Positions 7,951 through 16,042 of a DNA stretch of 64,000 bases are shown in pieces. Below the pieces are notes generated by a model that saw nothing but the letters and a program-made list of their open reading frames with translations, ran no database searches and was not told the DNA's origin. The stretch is taken from NCBI RefSeq assembly GCF_040655735.1, contig NZ_JBFAKK010000004.1:248001-312000 (forward strand). The letters are read 5' to 3'. Source of the DNA: Phytomonospora sp040655735 (GTDB lineage: Bacteria; Actinomycetota; Actinomycetes; Mycobacteriales; Micromonosporaceae). Position 1 is the stretch's first letter, and each line of letters begins with the position of its first letter. A program made the position numbers and the translations under genes.

Positions 7951-8606
7951 ACGGACTCACCCTCGAACAACACGCCGCTCTCTTGGAGCGCATCGACTCC
8001 GGGCGCGTCCAGACCCTCAAAGGCATGGCCCACCTCGAAGCGTGGGACGTTCGCCGGCACCTCATCCACATCTTCGGGCTCGGTGGCTACGACCAGGAAA
8101 TGCTGGAATGCAAGCTGGTCCACGAGTCGTCAACGAGTAAGCCGAAGAAGGACGGGCAAGGCACGTACCTCGCGCACTCGGTGATCTACACCGTCTCACT
8201 GAGGCTGATCGTGAAAACCCCCGATGGGGCCCCGATCGCGCACTGGGATGAAGCCGCATCTGGTGCGTCGATGAACCAACCGAACCTCGGGGACGCTCAC
8301 GACAACGCCGTGAAGACCGCTGAGTCGCAGGCGTTGAAGCGGTGCGCAGTGAACCTCGGTGACCAGTTCGGTCTGTCCCTCTACAACAACGGCTCCCAGT
8401 TGCCCGTGGTGAAGAAGACCCTCGTGGGGCCCGAGTCGGTCGCTGAGCGCCTGTTCAACCGGGTCCTCGACTCCGACAGTGGTGACGTCCTGAAAGCGAC
8501 GTGGAGTGAACTGCGGGTCCTCCGGGACTACGGGGTCATCGCTGAGGACAAGGCGAGCCAGCTCCGTGGGCACATTGAGGCTCGCGGTAAGGAGCTTGGG
8601 ATATGA
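7944..8606 (+). CDS. Rad52-like single-strand annealing protein
   Basis: 220 aa. The core HLIHIFGLGGYDQEM, then DAHDNAVKTAESQALKRCAVNLGDQFGLSLYN, matches the Rad52/Rad22 annealing fold. In that family a beta-rich segment is followed by a helix with the 'A-K-A-x(n)-L-K-R-A-x(n)-G-x-x-L-Y' signature. It should anneal complementary single strands in phage recombination or genome circularisation. GTG codons at 7944 and 7947 are both possible; 7947 gives the GTGA overlap seen elsewhere. The neighbouring HNH and RusA-like genes fit a recombination module. Confidence 0.8.
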   Translation: MVNGLTLEQHAALLERIDSGRVQTLKGMAHLEAWDVRRHLIHIFGLGGYDQEMLECKLVHESSTSKPKKDGQGTYLAHSVIYTVSLRLIVKTPDGAPIAHWDEAASGASMNQPNLGDAHDNAVKTAESQALKRCAVNLGDQFGLSLYNNGSQLPVVKKTLVGPESVAERLFNRVLDSDSGDVLKATWSELRVLRDYGVIAEDKASQLRGHIEARGKELGI

Positions 8607-8959
8607 CCGCCCCGTCGACCGCGAACGAAGTGGTCCTCCAGCTCGCGTCCCTCTCCCGCGAACTCGACACGACCGTCTCCCAACTGGAGAAAGCCGACCT
8701 TGACTCTGTCGACAAGCGGTCCACGTTCGATATCGCGTTCTCCCGGGCGTTCCTTGAAGCCACGGGCGCGATGGACATCCGGAAGCACACGGCTGTCATC
8801 GAGACCGCGCAGGAACGCGTGAACGCCGATGTCGCTGACGCTCTCGTGAGGCACCTCCGTAGGCGCATCGACGCCATCAAGACTCGCATCGAAGTGGGCC
8901 GGTCCTACTCGGCTGCGATCCGCGCTGAGCTTTCCCTGAACGGAGTCCACCAGACATGA
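8603..8959 (+). CDS. hypothetical protein of the recombination module
   Basis: 118 aa; ATGA overlap. Mostly helical and probably coiled coil (LQLASLSRELDTTVSQLEK). A structural helper of the annealing protein or a nuclease inhibitor are both possible; no motif decides. Confidence 0.6.
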   Translation: MTAPSTANEVVLQLASLSRELDTTVSQLEKADLDSVDKRSTFDIAFSRAFLEATGAMDIRKHTAVIETAQERVNADVADALVRHLRRRIDAIKTRIEVGRSYSAAIRAELSLNGVHQT

Positions 8960-9420
8960 AGGAACTAGCGAAGACCGTCTTGGTCGCCAGCCTCGCTGCC
9001 GCTGAGTACGAGAAGGTCGCCAAGTCCGGGAAGCAGGAGATCGAGCAGCAGTTCATCGAGTCGGGTACTGACCGGTCGACGGTCAAAGACTCGGCTGGCA
9101 TGAAGCTGGGAATCGTCACGTACGCGCAGGGACGGACGTCCGCGTACATCGCTGACGAGAAAGCGTTCCTCGCGTGGGTGGAGGAGAACCACCCGTCCGA
9201 GATGGTGCGAGTCATCAACCCCGACTTCAAGACACGTCTCCTCTCTGCTTGCACGACTGCCGGCGAACCTGTCGACCCGTCCTCGGGTGAGGTCGTGCCG
9301 GGTGTGGAGATGACGCAGGGCCGCCCGTACGTGAGTGTCCGGGGCTCCAGTGAGGGCAAGGCCCTCATGTCCGAACTGATGGCCCAGCACGGTCTCCCCG
9401 AGATCGGGGGCGGGTCATGA
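8956..9420 (+). CDS. hypothetical protein of the recombination module
   Basis: 154 aa; ATGA overlap. The fold appears helical, then beta (AYIADEKAFLAWVEENHPSE). No nuclease motif. Its position between a Rad52-like protein and an HNH nuclease suggests a DNA-metabolism role. Confidence 0.6.
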   Translation: MKELAKTVLVASLAAAEYEKVAKSGKQEIEQQFIESGTDRSTVKDSAGMKLGIVTYAQGRTSAYIADEKAFLAWVEENHPSEMVRVINPDFKTRLLSACTTAGEPVDPSSGEVVPGVEMTQGRPYVSVRGSSEGKALMSELMAQHGLPEIGGGS

Positions 9421-9665
9421 CGTTCACACCGAAACGCACCGGCGACAACCGGGCCAACCAGCACCCGATGCACAAGTGCCTCCTGTGTGCTGACGACAAG
9501 TGGCACCCGGGCGGGCTGATCACGATCGACCGGCACATGTCCGCGTGGCATGACCTCGCGACATACACGGTGTCCGACACGGACTCCACGGACGGCGCCG
9601 ACGCCCAGCTCAAGAGTTTCGCTTCGAACGCGTTGTACATGACCCGGGATGGGGGCCCGCAGTGA
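9417..9665 (+). CDS. small zinc-finger-like protein
   Basis: 82 aa; ATGA overlap. HKCLLCADDKWHPGGLITID followed by RHMSAWHD forms a C2H2-like CxxC...HxxxxH finger. Probable nucleic-acid-binding protein. Confidence 0.65.
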   Translation: MTFTPKRTGDNRANQHPMHKCLLCADDKWHPGGLITIDRHMSAWHDLATYTVSDTDSTDGADAQLKSFASNALYMTRDGGPQ

Positions 9666-10192
9666 TGGCCCGCCGCAACACCGGACCGACCCCGGCGACG
9701 GTCGAACTGGTCCTCAAGCGCGACAACCGGATCTGTCGCCGCTGTGGGTGCGAGGTGTACGGGGAACGCGGCCGGGACTGGGTCCTGCACCACCGCCGCC
9801 CGAGGGGCATCGGTGGGACTCGCCGGCCCGAAACGAACTACCCGTCCAACCTGGTCCTCCTCGATGCGGTGTGTCACGCGAATGTCGAGTCGCAGCGGGA
9901 AGTCAGTTACCACGACGGGTTCCTGGTGCACCAGTACGACGACCCTGAGCGGACCGCTATCAGTGTTGCTGCCCTCGGGGAGTACCGGTGGGTGTACCTG
10001 TACGCGGACGGGACTGAGGGACCGGATCACCCGCATGAGCGGGTCACAGTCCTGGACGGGCGGTTCCAGCAGGCGTCTCCGAGTGTGATCGAACGGCTCT
10101 TCGCGTATCACGCGGACAAGCTCGCGGCGGCGGCCGAGTCCGCGTCGGGCCTCGTTGAGGCGGAAGAGACGTACACGGAAGAGGCCGCGTGA
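9665..10192 (+). CDS. HNH endonuclease
   Basis: 175 aa from the ATG at 9665 (TGATG; a GTG at 9662 is also possible). An N-terminal CRRCG pair is followed by the HNH core: LHHRRPRG, then NYPSNLVLLDAVCH with a His/Asn metal site. The C-terminal domain of about 90 aa is unrecognised. In the recombination operon it may act as a processing nuclease rather than a homing enzyme. Confidence 0.8.
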   Translation: MARRNTGPTPATVELVLKRDNRICRRCGCEVYGERGRDWVLHHRRPRGIGGTRRPETNYPSNLVLLDAVCHANVESQREVSYHDGFLVHQYDDPERTAISVAALGEYRWVYLYADGTEGPDHPHERVTVLDGRFQQASPSVIERLFAYHADKLAAAAESASGLVEAEETYTEEAA

Positions 10193-10653
10193 TGGACCAG
10201 TGGACTCTATGGATGAACGCTCCCGCCCCGTTCATGAACTCGAATGACCGTCTGTCGCGGTGGGAGAAGGCTCGACGTACGAAAGCGTGGCGGTCGAGTG
10301 CTTTCCTGCTGGCGCGAGTGAATCACTTGCCTCAGGGGTTGGAGCGGATCCGTGTCGACGCGGTCTTGTACTTCACGACCGCTCGGGACAGGGACACCTC
10401 CAACTATGAGCTGACTTTGAAGCCGATTGTCGATGCGCTCGGCCCCGACAAGTCGCGTGTGTCGAAAGACAAACAGGGCCGCTTGAAGCGGGTTGAGGCA
10501 CCGGGTTGGGGTGTCATCCCGAACGACACACCGAAGCACCTGTCCGGGCCTCACATCGTCCTGGATGAGATCCCGCTGGGCGACGTCTTGTCGTTCGGGA
10601 AAGTCCAGCTCACCATCACCGATCTAACCCCCACTGTGGAGAGTGCAGCATGA
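10192..10653 (+). CDS. RusA-like Holliday-junction resolvase
   Basis: 153 aa. NSNDRLSRWEKARRTKAWR at the N-terminus and DRDTSNYELTLKPIVDALGP in the centre match the RusA pattern, in which Asp residues (D..N..K...D.L) bind metal. It would cut branched DNA during phage replication or recombination. It is the last recognisable recombination gene here. Confidence 0.7.
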   Translation: MDQWTLWMNAPAPFMNSNDRLSRWEKARRTKAWRSSAFLLARVNHLPQGLERIRVDAVLYFTTARDRDTSNYELTLKPIVDALGPDKSRVSKDKQGRLKRVEAPGWGVIPNDTPKHLSGPHIVLDEIPLGDVLSFGKVQLTITDLTPTVESAA

Positions 10654-10865
10654 CCACTGCAATTCGGATCCTCGTTCTCCTTCCGCTGGCGATCCTCTCC
10701 GGGGCATGGACGTTCATGCTCACGGTCGGTGTCCTGCGCGGCGAATGGGTCCACAACCTACCGACTCTCGGGTACTGGGACTCGGTACTCATCACGGCCA
10801 CCGCATCGGCCGCGCTGTTCCTGAAACTCCTGTGGGGCGAGATCTCGGAGGCGATGGACAAGTGA
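10650..10865 (+). CDS. two-TM membrane protein
   Basis: 71 aa; ATGA overlap. Two hydrophobic spans (IRILVLLPLAILSGAWTFML and SVLITATASAALFLKLLW). Holin-like in size, but placed in the early operon, so lysis is unlikely. Confidence 0.65.
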   Translation: MTTAIRILVLLPLAILSGAWTFMLTVGVLRGEWVHNLPTLGYWDSVLITATASAALFLKLLWGEISEAMDK

Positions 10866-11194
10866 CGACTCTTGATGTCGACCAGTGGAACCGCCCCACA
10901 ACACCTGAACAGTTCCAGCAGTTCCTGAGTGACCTCCTGACGGCGTTCGCCGGCTCCGGCTACGACCTCGGTACATGGGGGCCCATCGAATGCCTCAAGG
11001 CCGTTCTGGCGTCGCGTGAACTCCTCGCGGAGATCGTTGAGGAAGGTGCCGAGGAACTAGTTATTCGTGCCCGTGCCGCTCAGGTCCGGGCGGAAACGGA
11101 TCTGGAGCAGATGCGCAGAGAGTGCGTGGCCCTCCGGGTTCAGGTTGAGGCGAATCGGATCGCGGCTAGCCCGTGGGAAGCAGAGGACATGTGA
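10862..11194 (+). CDS. hypothetical protein, coiled-coil C-terminus
   Basis: 110 aa from the GTG at 10862 (GTGA). The C-terminal half is a heptad-like helix (RAAQVRAETDLEQMRRECV). Unknown. Confidence 0.6.
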   Translation: MTTLDVDQWNRPTTPEQFQQFLSDLLTAFAGSGYDLGTWGPIECLKAVLASRELLAEIVEEGAEELVIRARAAQVRAETDLEQMRRECVALRVQVEANRIAASPWEAEDM

Positions 11195-11505
11195 TGGCTG
11201 GACTCTGCTCGACTCCCGGGTGCGGTAACTGGTGCCCGACTCTCGCTGACCCGTGCGAAGCGTGCCGTCAGCGAGAGGCCGAAGCGGCACGTGTGAGTGC
11301 CGCGAAGGTCCGCCGTGTTGGCCGGGCTCTGTGCTGCTCGACCGACGGGCACGTGCAAGGCGACGTCGTCGACACCCTCGATGCGCTCATATCCGCCGAG
11401 CTTCACGACCTGGCTGACCTCCGGGCACTGCGCGAGTACCTCGACGTCGTGGACCTTGAGGCGCCCTTCACTGACGACGACGAAGAGGAGAAGGCCGATG
11501 CCTAA
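11194..11505 (+). CDS. zinc-ribbon-like hypothetical protein
   Basis: 103 aa; TGATG coupling. CSTPGCGNWCP...CEACR near the N-terminus looks like a four-cysteine zinc knuckle. A helix and a very acidic tail (DDDEEEK) follow. Confidence 0.6.
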   Translation: MAGLCSTPGCGNWCPTLADPCEACRQREAEAARVSAAKVRRVGRALCCSTDGHVQGDVVDTLDALISAELHDLADLRALREYLDVVDLEAPFTDDDEEEKADA

Positions 11506-11752
11506 GCAGTGGGCGACACCCGCAGAGCCCGACCGGAACGTGTGGGGCGTCTACGACGACGACAACTACCGGTGGACACGTGGCCATGGCGGCACCGATG
11601 CCGAACCCATGGACCACTGGAACAGCCTCGTTGATGGGCCGCTGCTCTGGCCTGAGCTGGTGTACCGGTACGGCCCGCTGACCGAAGTCACTGCTGCTGA
11701 CGAAGCCGCGCTGATCGTCGCGCTCGCCGAGGACGGAGACCCCGATGCCTGA
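11498..11752 (+). CDS. small acidic hypothetical protein
   Basis: 84 aa; overlaps its neighbours by 8 bases on each side. Rich in W, Y and D (RNVWGVYDDDNYRWTRGHGG). The style resembles short phage proteins of unknown role. Confidence 0.6.
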   Translation: MPKQWATPAEPDRNVWGVYDDDNYRWTRGHGGTDAEPMDHWNSLVDGPLLWPELVYRYGPLTEVTAADEAALIVALAEDGDPDA

Positions 11753-12359
11753 CACCCCCATGACCCCCGACCTCGTCTGCGGGTGCGGCGCGAGCGACAT
11801 CCCCGGAGTGACCGGGTGCAGCGCCGAGTGCATGCAGCCTGCTCCGACCATGCCCCCCGACCTCGACGCGATCCGCGAGCGGGCTGCCGAGGCGCCTGAC
11901 AAGACCTGGGCCGGACATCCCGGAGAGCGCGTAGACGCTCAGCTCAAGCAGTCGCAGGCCGACGTGGCCGCCCTGCTCGCGTGGGGCGAAGGCCTCGCGG
12001 CGGAGCTGGCCGAGCTGCGCCGGGACTACGAGGTCCAGGTGGACGGCGCCGACGCCCTGCGTGAGCAGCGGGACCAGGTGCGCGCCGAGATCACCCGCCT
12101 GCGCCCGATGGAGACCGCGCTCGCCGCCGAGCACGCCGCGCCGGAGGCGGCCGAAGCGGAGGTGCAGCGACTGATGTCCATGGCTCGCAAGCTGGCCACC
12201 GAGGCGCGACGTTACAAGCGAGAGCGCGACGAAGCGCTTGCTGTGGCTGGAGCGTGCACCGAGCACTCTGGGCACGGGTCGCCTTGTGAGGACGACCCGC
12301 TAGGCGGAAGCTGCGCCGCTGCCCGCCCCACCCGTGCCGCACTGGACGGGGGTGCGTGA
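11745..12359 (+). CDS. coiled-coil protein with terminal Cys motifs
   Basis: 204 aa. An N-terminal CGCGASDIPGVTGCSAEC cluster precedes a long helical coiled coil (about 50-165). A C-terminal CTEHSGHGSPC cluster may bind metal. Possible oligomeric scaffold; no family recognised. Confidence 0.6.
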   Translation: MPDTPMTPDLVCGCGASDIPGVTGCSAECMQPAPTMPPDLDAIRERAAEAPDKTWAGHPGERVDAQLKQSQADVAALLAWGEGLAAELAELRRDYEVQVDGADALREQRDQVRAEITRLRPMETALAAEHAAPEAAEAEVQRLMSMARKLATEARRYKRERDEALAVAGACTEHSGHGSPCEDDPLGGSCAAARPTRAALDGGA

Positions 12360-12697
12360 TGCGCCCGTACGACGCGATCCTCGCGACCTCTTCGGACAGG
12401 CCCCCGTTTCCCAACGGCTCCTCACACGAACGGTGGGTCCCGTCCTGGTGTGAACGCTGCGGCCACGACCGGAGCCTCTACATCGACGGTGGCTGCCCGA
12501 TCGCGTTCGTTGCCTGCGAAGGCCGCACACCCACCGAATGGGTTCGTGACGGGGACGGGTACACGTGCACGGAATTCGTTGAGGATCGCGGCTGGGACAC
12601 CCCGGTTCCCGAGCCTGAACCGGACCCGGCGCAGGGCTCCCTGGACGGCTTGATCGACCTGTACGCCGCTGACCTCAAGCTGGAGGTGGCGGTGTGA
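12359..12697 (+). CDS. hypothetical protein with Cys pair
   Basis: 112 aa from the ATG at 12359 (TGATG). WCERCGHDRSLYIDGGCPIAF suggests a small zinc ribbon. Acidic proline-rich stretch PEPEPDP near the C-terminus. Confidence 0.6.
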   Translation: MRPYDAILATSSDRPPFPNGSSHERWVPSWCERCGHDRSLYIDGGCPIAFVACEGRTPTEWVRDGDGYTCTEFVEDRGWDTPVPEPEPDPAQGSLDGLIDLYAADLKLEVAV

Positions 12698-13026
12698 TGG
12701 CGAAGCGAATCCAGAGGAAGCGCACCAAAGGGTGGCGCATGCCCACTGATGCGAAGTATGTCGGTCGGCCCGCAGGCTGGGGAAACCCGTTCGTTCCAGG
12801 TGGCCTGTTTAGGTTCGCAGAGAACGGCGAACTGGTGATGGGCGTTATGGGGTCCTCCCGTGACTCAGCGGTCGCCATGTTCCGCCGCTACCTCGCAGCA
12901 CGCGTCGACCTGCACGAGCAAATCCGCTCGGATCTGGGCGGTAGGGATCTTGCATGTTGGTGCCCGCTGGACCAGCCGTGCCACGCGGATGTCCTCCTGG
13001 AGATCGCTGCGGGAGGCACCCCGTGA
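12697..13026 (+). CDS. DUF4326 domain protein
   Basis: 109 aa. The order RKRTKGWRMPTDAKYVGRP, GWGNPF, a central helix, and LACWCPLDQPCHADVLLEIA matches the DUF4326 family, common in phages and bacteria and of unknown biochemical role. The conserved C-x-C-x4-C-H motif suggests metal or nucleotide handling. Confidence 0.8.
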   Translation: MAKRIQRKRTKGWRMPTDAKYVGRPAGWGNPFVPGGLFRFAENGELVMGVMGSSRDSAVAMFRRYLAARVDLHEQIRSDLGGRDLACWCPLDQPCHADVLLEIAAGGTP

Positions 13027-13226
13027 CCCGCTACGAAGCCGTGTGCCTGCTCGCTAAGCGCCGCAACGAACTCGGCATCCCGCAGAGAGTCATCGCCGAG
13101 GCGACCGGCGAATCAGTGCCCCTGGTCTCCCACTGGGAACGCGGCCGGAAACCCATCCCCGACAGGTCACTCAGGATCTACGCCGAAACCGTGGGTGTCG
13201 TCCTCGAATGGCCCGGTGCGTCATGA
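13023..13226 (+). CDS. XRE-family HTH protein 1 of 4
   Basis: 67 aa from the GTG at 13023 (GTGA). RNELGIPQRVIAEATGESV followed by PLVSHWERGRKPIP is a clean XRE helix-turn-helix. It is a minimal, single-domain DNA-binding protein. Confidence 0.75.
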   Translation: MTRYEAVCLLAKRRNELGIPQRVIAEATGESVPLVSHWERGRKPIPDRSLRIYAETVGVVLEWPGAS

Positions 13227-13426
13227 CCCGCGAGTACCTGATCGGCGCACTCATCACCGCTCGCCGGCGAAGGGGCATGTCTCAACGGGACCTCGCGTCG
13301 CGTCTGGGTGTGACTCAGGGCTGTGTCTCTCAGTGGGAGCAGTCGAACCGGAACCTCACGATCGACCGGCTCTGCGAATGGGCCGACGTCCTTGACCTTC
13401 ACGTCCAGATAGGAGGTGACCAGTGA
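13223..13426 (+). CDS. XRE-family HTH protein 2 of 4
   Basis: 67 aa; ATGA overlap. RRRGMSQRDLASRLGVTQG followed by CVSQWEQSNRN is a textbook XRE HTH. It is similar in size and layout to the gene just before it, suggesting tandem duplication. Confidence 0.8.
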   Translation: MTREYLIGALITARRRRGMSQRDLASRLGVTQGCVSQWEQSNRNLTIDRLCEWADVLDLHVQIGGDQ

Positions 13427-14010
13427 ACGTCTCTGAACTCCTCAACGCCCTCCGCGCCGTCAGGGTCCAGAAAGGCATCCTCGCCAAAGACACCGCCAAC
13501 GCGTTGGGTGTCACACCCACGAGCCTGCGGGACTGGGAAACGGGGCGACACATGCCCTCCCTCGACCGGCTCGTGAAGTGGGCCGCGTTCCTCGGTGTCG
13601 AGATCGCCCCTGCCAGTCCAGACGCCCGTGACGCTCTCAGACCCCGCGTCGACGACGACCCTGACCAGCGCGCCGAACGCCTCCTTGGTGCCGTGTTCGC
13701 TGCCGCTATCGAGATCCACGACGAAGACCTCACCGTTGTTCACCGGCGCCTCACGGGGCGAACGAAAGCGGACCTCGTGTCGATGCTCGTCCTCGCCGCC
13801 GCTTGTATCCCACCCGAGTCGACACGGAGAGACCTCCTTTCCTGGTGGACAGGGGCAGGTCTAAGGCTCGCGGATCTGGTGTCGACGTGCTCGTGGTGCC
13901 ACTCGTATTTCGGGCGGGCGAGGGATGACCGTCCCCGCGCGTACTGCACCCCGGAGTGCAAGATCGCGGCCCGCCGGGATCGACGCCACTTGAGGGCGGT
14001 CGCCGCGTGA
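13423..14010 (+). CDS. XRE-family HTH protein 3 of 4 with C-terminal zinc motif
   Basis: 195 aa; GTGA overlap. The N-terminal XRE HTH (KDTANALGVTPTSLRDWETG) is followed by a helical middle domain and a C-terminal Cys motif (CSWCHSYFGR..., YCTPECK). That last element resembles the zinc motif used by many actinophage HTH proteins. Confidence 0.8.
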   Translation: MNVSELLNALRAVRVQKGILAKDTANALGVTPTSLRDWETGRHMPSLDRLVKWAAFLGVEIAPASPDARDALRPRVDDDPDQRAERLLGAVFAAAIEIHDEDLTVVHRRLTGRTKADLVSMLVLAAACIPPESTRRDLLSWWTGAGLRLADLVSTCSWCHSYFGRARDDRPRAYCTPECKIAARRDRRHLRAVAA

Positions 14011-14351
14011 ACATCATCGACGCACTCCGCCTGGCCCGCGAACGGCGCGGCATCTCAGGCACCGAACTCGGGCGCATCGCGGGGGTCGGGAATGGCCAAA
14101 TCCGACGCTGGGAGTCCGGTGATGAGGTTCCCGGTTTCCTGGGCCTGGAGAAGTGGACCGCTGCACTGGGCCTGAGGTTGACGGTCGTTCCGGACTCGGC
14201 CCGCAAGTCCCCTCCTGCCCGCATGTGCGGGTCCTGCGAGTGTCGCCCTGTGTCGCCTCCCCGGACTCGTTTCTGTAGCAAGCGTTGCGCGCGGACAGCG
14301 GCGGCCGAGAGGGCTAGTGCGATCTACCTGAGGAAGAAGGCCCAGTCGTGA
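14007..14351 (+). CDS. XRE-family HTH protein 4 of 4 with C-terminal zinc motif
   Basis: 114 aa from the GTG at 14007 (GTGA). The XRE HTH (GTELGRIAGVGNGQIRRWES) is followed by CGSCECRP...FCSKRC, the same HTH-plus-Cys layout as the preceding protein but without its middle domain. Confidence 0.75.
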   Translation: MNIIDALRLARERRGISGTELGRIAGVGNGQIRRWESGDEVPGFLGLEKWTAALGLRLTVVPDSARKSPPARMCGSCECRPVSPPRTRFCSKRCARTAAAERASAIYLRKKAQS

Positions 14352-14791
14352 CCTATCAGGACTACATCGACCAGCCGCAGACCCTAGAAGCGGCCCTGGA
14401 GGTCATCCGCCGGCTGAGCGTGGAACGGGACCAGCTGCGGGCCGCGAACAAGGAGATCGACGCGGAGATGCGCCTCATGGCGGTCGAAGCGATCGGCGAC
14501 ATCGGGCAGGCCATTGAGCGAGACGCAGACCTCGAACGCGCGAGGACCGTCGCCGTCGCCCTGGAAGGCGAACTGGCGTTCCTTGAAGAAGCCCTCACCG
14601 ACTGGGCACTCCATGCGATTGAGGTTCTGAAGCTTCCCCACGGGGATCGTGACGAGCACTCCACGTGGGCCGACAACTCCGACGGAGCGTGGAACGTGCG
14701 GCTCTGGTCGTACGCCGAGGCCCTGTCCGCGATCCAGAAGACCTCGATCATGCGCGTCATCACACGCCTCGAAGCAGGCGGTGAGACGTGA
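14348..14791 (+). CDS. coiled-coil hypothetical protein
   Basis: 147 aa; GTGA overlap. Residues 14-85 are strongly helical and heptad-like (LEAALEVIRRLSVERDQLRA). The C-terminal domain contains WADNSDGAWNVRLWSYAEAL. Unknown function. Confidence 0.6.
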   Translation: MTYQDYIDQPQTLEAALEVIRRLSVERDQLRAANKEIDAEMRLMAVEAIGDIGQAIERDADLERARTVAVALEGELAFLEEALTDWALHAIEVLKLPHGDRDEHSTWADNSDGAWNVRLWSYAEALSAIQKTSIMRVITRLEAGGET

Positions 14792-14976
14792 GACGGAAAG
14801 GCAGCGCCACCTGCAAGGCGTGCAAGAAGAAGGCGTACGCGACGTTCCAGATCGTCGCCCGAGTCGCGATCCGCTGCACCCAGCGAAGCGACCAACCCAT
14901 CCGGTACTACCGCTGCCCCAACGGCATGGGCTGGCACATCACGTCCAAGCCCCAGCGAAAGAGGACAAGGCTATGA
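14788..14976 (+). CDS. small zinc-ribbon-like protein
   Basis: 62 aa; GTGA overlap. CKACKKKAYATF and a distal YRCPNGMGWH, with basic ends. Possibly an RNA/DNA-binding zinc ribbon. Confidence 0.65.
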   Translation: MRRKGSATCKACKKKAYATFQIVARVAIRCTQRSDQPIRYYRCPNGMGWHITSKPQRKRTRL

Positions 14977-15245
14977 GCCCCGAACTGAAGAACCTGCTCA
15001 GCCAGTACGCGGCAGACAAGTCCGTTGCCGTGTCTGCCCTCATCGACCTCGTGGCATCGGCTCGCCAGCTCAACCCTGACCTGTCGGATCAGGAGTTCGT
15101 GACCGTCGTGACGGACGTGTTCTTCCCGATCGTCCACCAGGCGCTTAACGGGGAGGTGTCCTTATGCGGATCAGGTCAACGAAGCCGGAGTTCTGGCGCT
15201 CTGAGCGGATCGCGTCCGTCTCGTGGGACGCCCGACTGGTCCTGA
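14973..15245 (+). CDS. hypothetical protein overlapping the replication gene
   Basis: 90 aa; ATGA start. The helical core (LLSQYAADKSVAVSALIDLV) ends near residue 65. The last ~27 residues lie inside the next gene in another frame, an 82-base overlap that is unusual for this operon. The start is well supported; the tail may be junk or constrained. Confidence 0.55.
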   Translation: MSPELKNLLSQYAADKSVAVSALIDLVASARQLNPDLSDQEFVTVVTDVFFPIVHQALNGEVSLCGSGQRSRSSGALSGSRPSRGTPDWS

Positions 15246-16042
15246 AGGGCCTTGAATCCTTCGTCGACGACAACGGCGTGGGCAAGGACGACATCGCCCT
15301 CATCGTCGGCGATCTGTTCCAACGGGACCTCGTTCGCGAACCTTCGCGAATCCTCGCGAGAGTGTCCGAAGCCATTTCCGAGCTTCATATCGCCGGTTTG
15401 CTGTGGCGTTACGACGCTGCGGGCACTGCTCTGCTGTACATCTCCTTCTGGGATTCAACCCAGCGCGTCGACAAGCCACTGAAGGGGCGTTTCCCCAGGC
15501 CAGACGGCACGATGAACTACAAGGACTCCGTCATTCGCGAGCACGACGGGAACATTCGCGAGGATTCGCGAGAGGTCTTGCCTGGAACAGGGGAACAGGG
15601 GAACAGGGGAACAGGTACTTCTTCTTCATCCGCTACGCAGACGAAGGCGACTGAAGAAGCGAAGCCTCCTGCAAAGAAGCGCGTGAAGAAGCCAGGCGAC
15701 GACGATCCGCAGTGGCTGGAGTTCTGGTCACTCGTTCCACGTAAGCAGGGCAAGACCGAAGCACGCGGCGCATGGCGCAACGCCATCAACGGAACCGGCG
15801 AGTACGAAGGCGAACCGATCCCCAAGACCGACCCCGCCGTGATCATCGAAGGCATACGCCGCTACGCCGTCAGGATGCGCAGCAACCGCACCGAGTACAA
15901 GAGCATCAAAATGCCGCAAGGCTGGATCAACGGTCGCCGCTGGGAAGACGAGGACGACCAGCCAGCACCGCCCGTGCAAGTCGACATCTGGGCCACAGCA
16001 CCGGCCCAACGCTCCGACCTGTGGGGGAGCGAAGCGGCATGA
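15164..16042 (+). CDS. replication initiation / helicase-loader-like protein
   Basis: 292 aa with ribosome-binding site GGGGAGG. The N-terminal ~110 residues (RSTKPEFWRSERIASVSWDA, then EAISELHIAGLLWRY) form the winged-helix seen in phage replisome-organiser proteins. A low-complexity linker (about 130-175) separates it from a C-terminal domain (WLEFWSLVPRKQGKTEARGA, then MPQGWINGRRWED) typical of phage O/DnaT-like loaders. The linker DNA carries tandem repeats, as in lambda O where the origin lies within the gene. It is coupled by ATGA to the primase-helicase. Confidence 0.75.
   Translation: MRIRSTKPEFWRSERIASVSWDARLVLKGLESFVDDNGVGKDDIALIVGDLFQRDLVREPSRILARVSEAISELHIAGLLWRYDAAGTALLYISFWDSTQRVDKPLKGRFPRPDGTMNYKDSVIREHDGNIREDSREVLPGTGEQGNRGTGTSSSSATQTKATEEAKPPAKKRVKKPGDDDPQWLEFWSLVPRKQGKTEARGAWRNAINGTGEYEGEPIPKTDPAVIIEGIRRYAVRMRSNRTEYKSIKMPQGWINGRRWEDEDDQPAPPVQVDIWATAPAQRSDLWGSEAA
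15333..15360. repeat. 10-bp-phased TTCGCGAA/CTCGCGAG palindromes
   Basis: TTCGCGAA at 15333-15340 and 15343-15350 and CTCGCGAG at 15353-15360, each 10 bp apart. Candidate origin or regulatory iterons inside the replication gene. Confidence 0.5.
15533..15615 (+). repeat. iteron-like repeats in replication gene linker (candidate origin)
   Basis: ATTCGCGAG occurs at 15533-15541, 15554-15562 and 15564-15572. Four perfect tandem copies of the octamer GGAACAGG follow at 15584-15615. An 8-bp period is not codon-sized, so the array is maintained at DNA level rather than as a peptide repeat. Confidence 0.5.
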
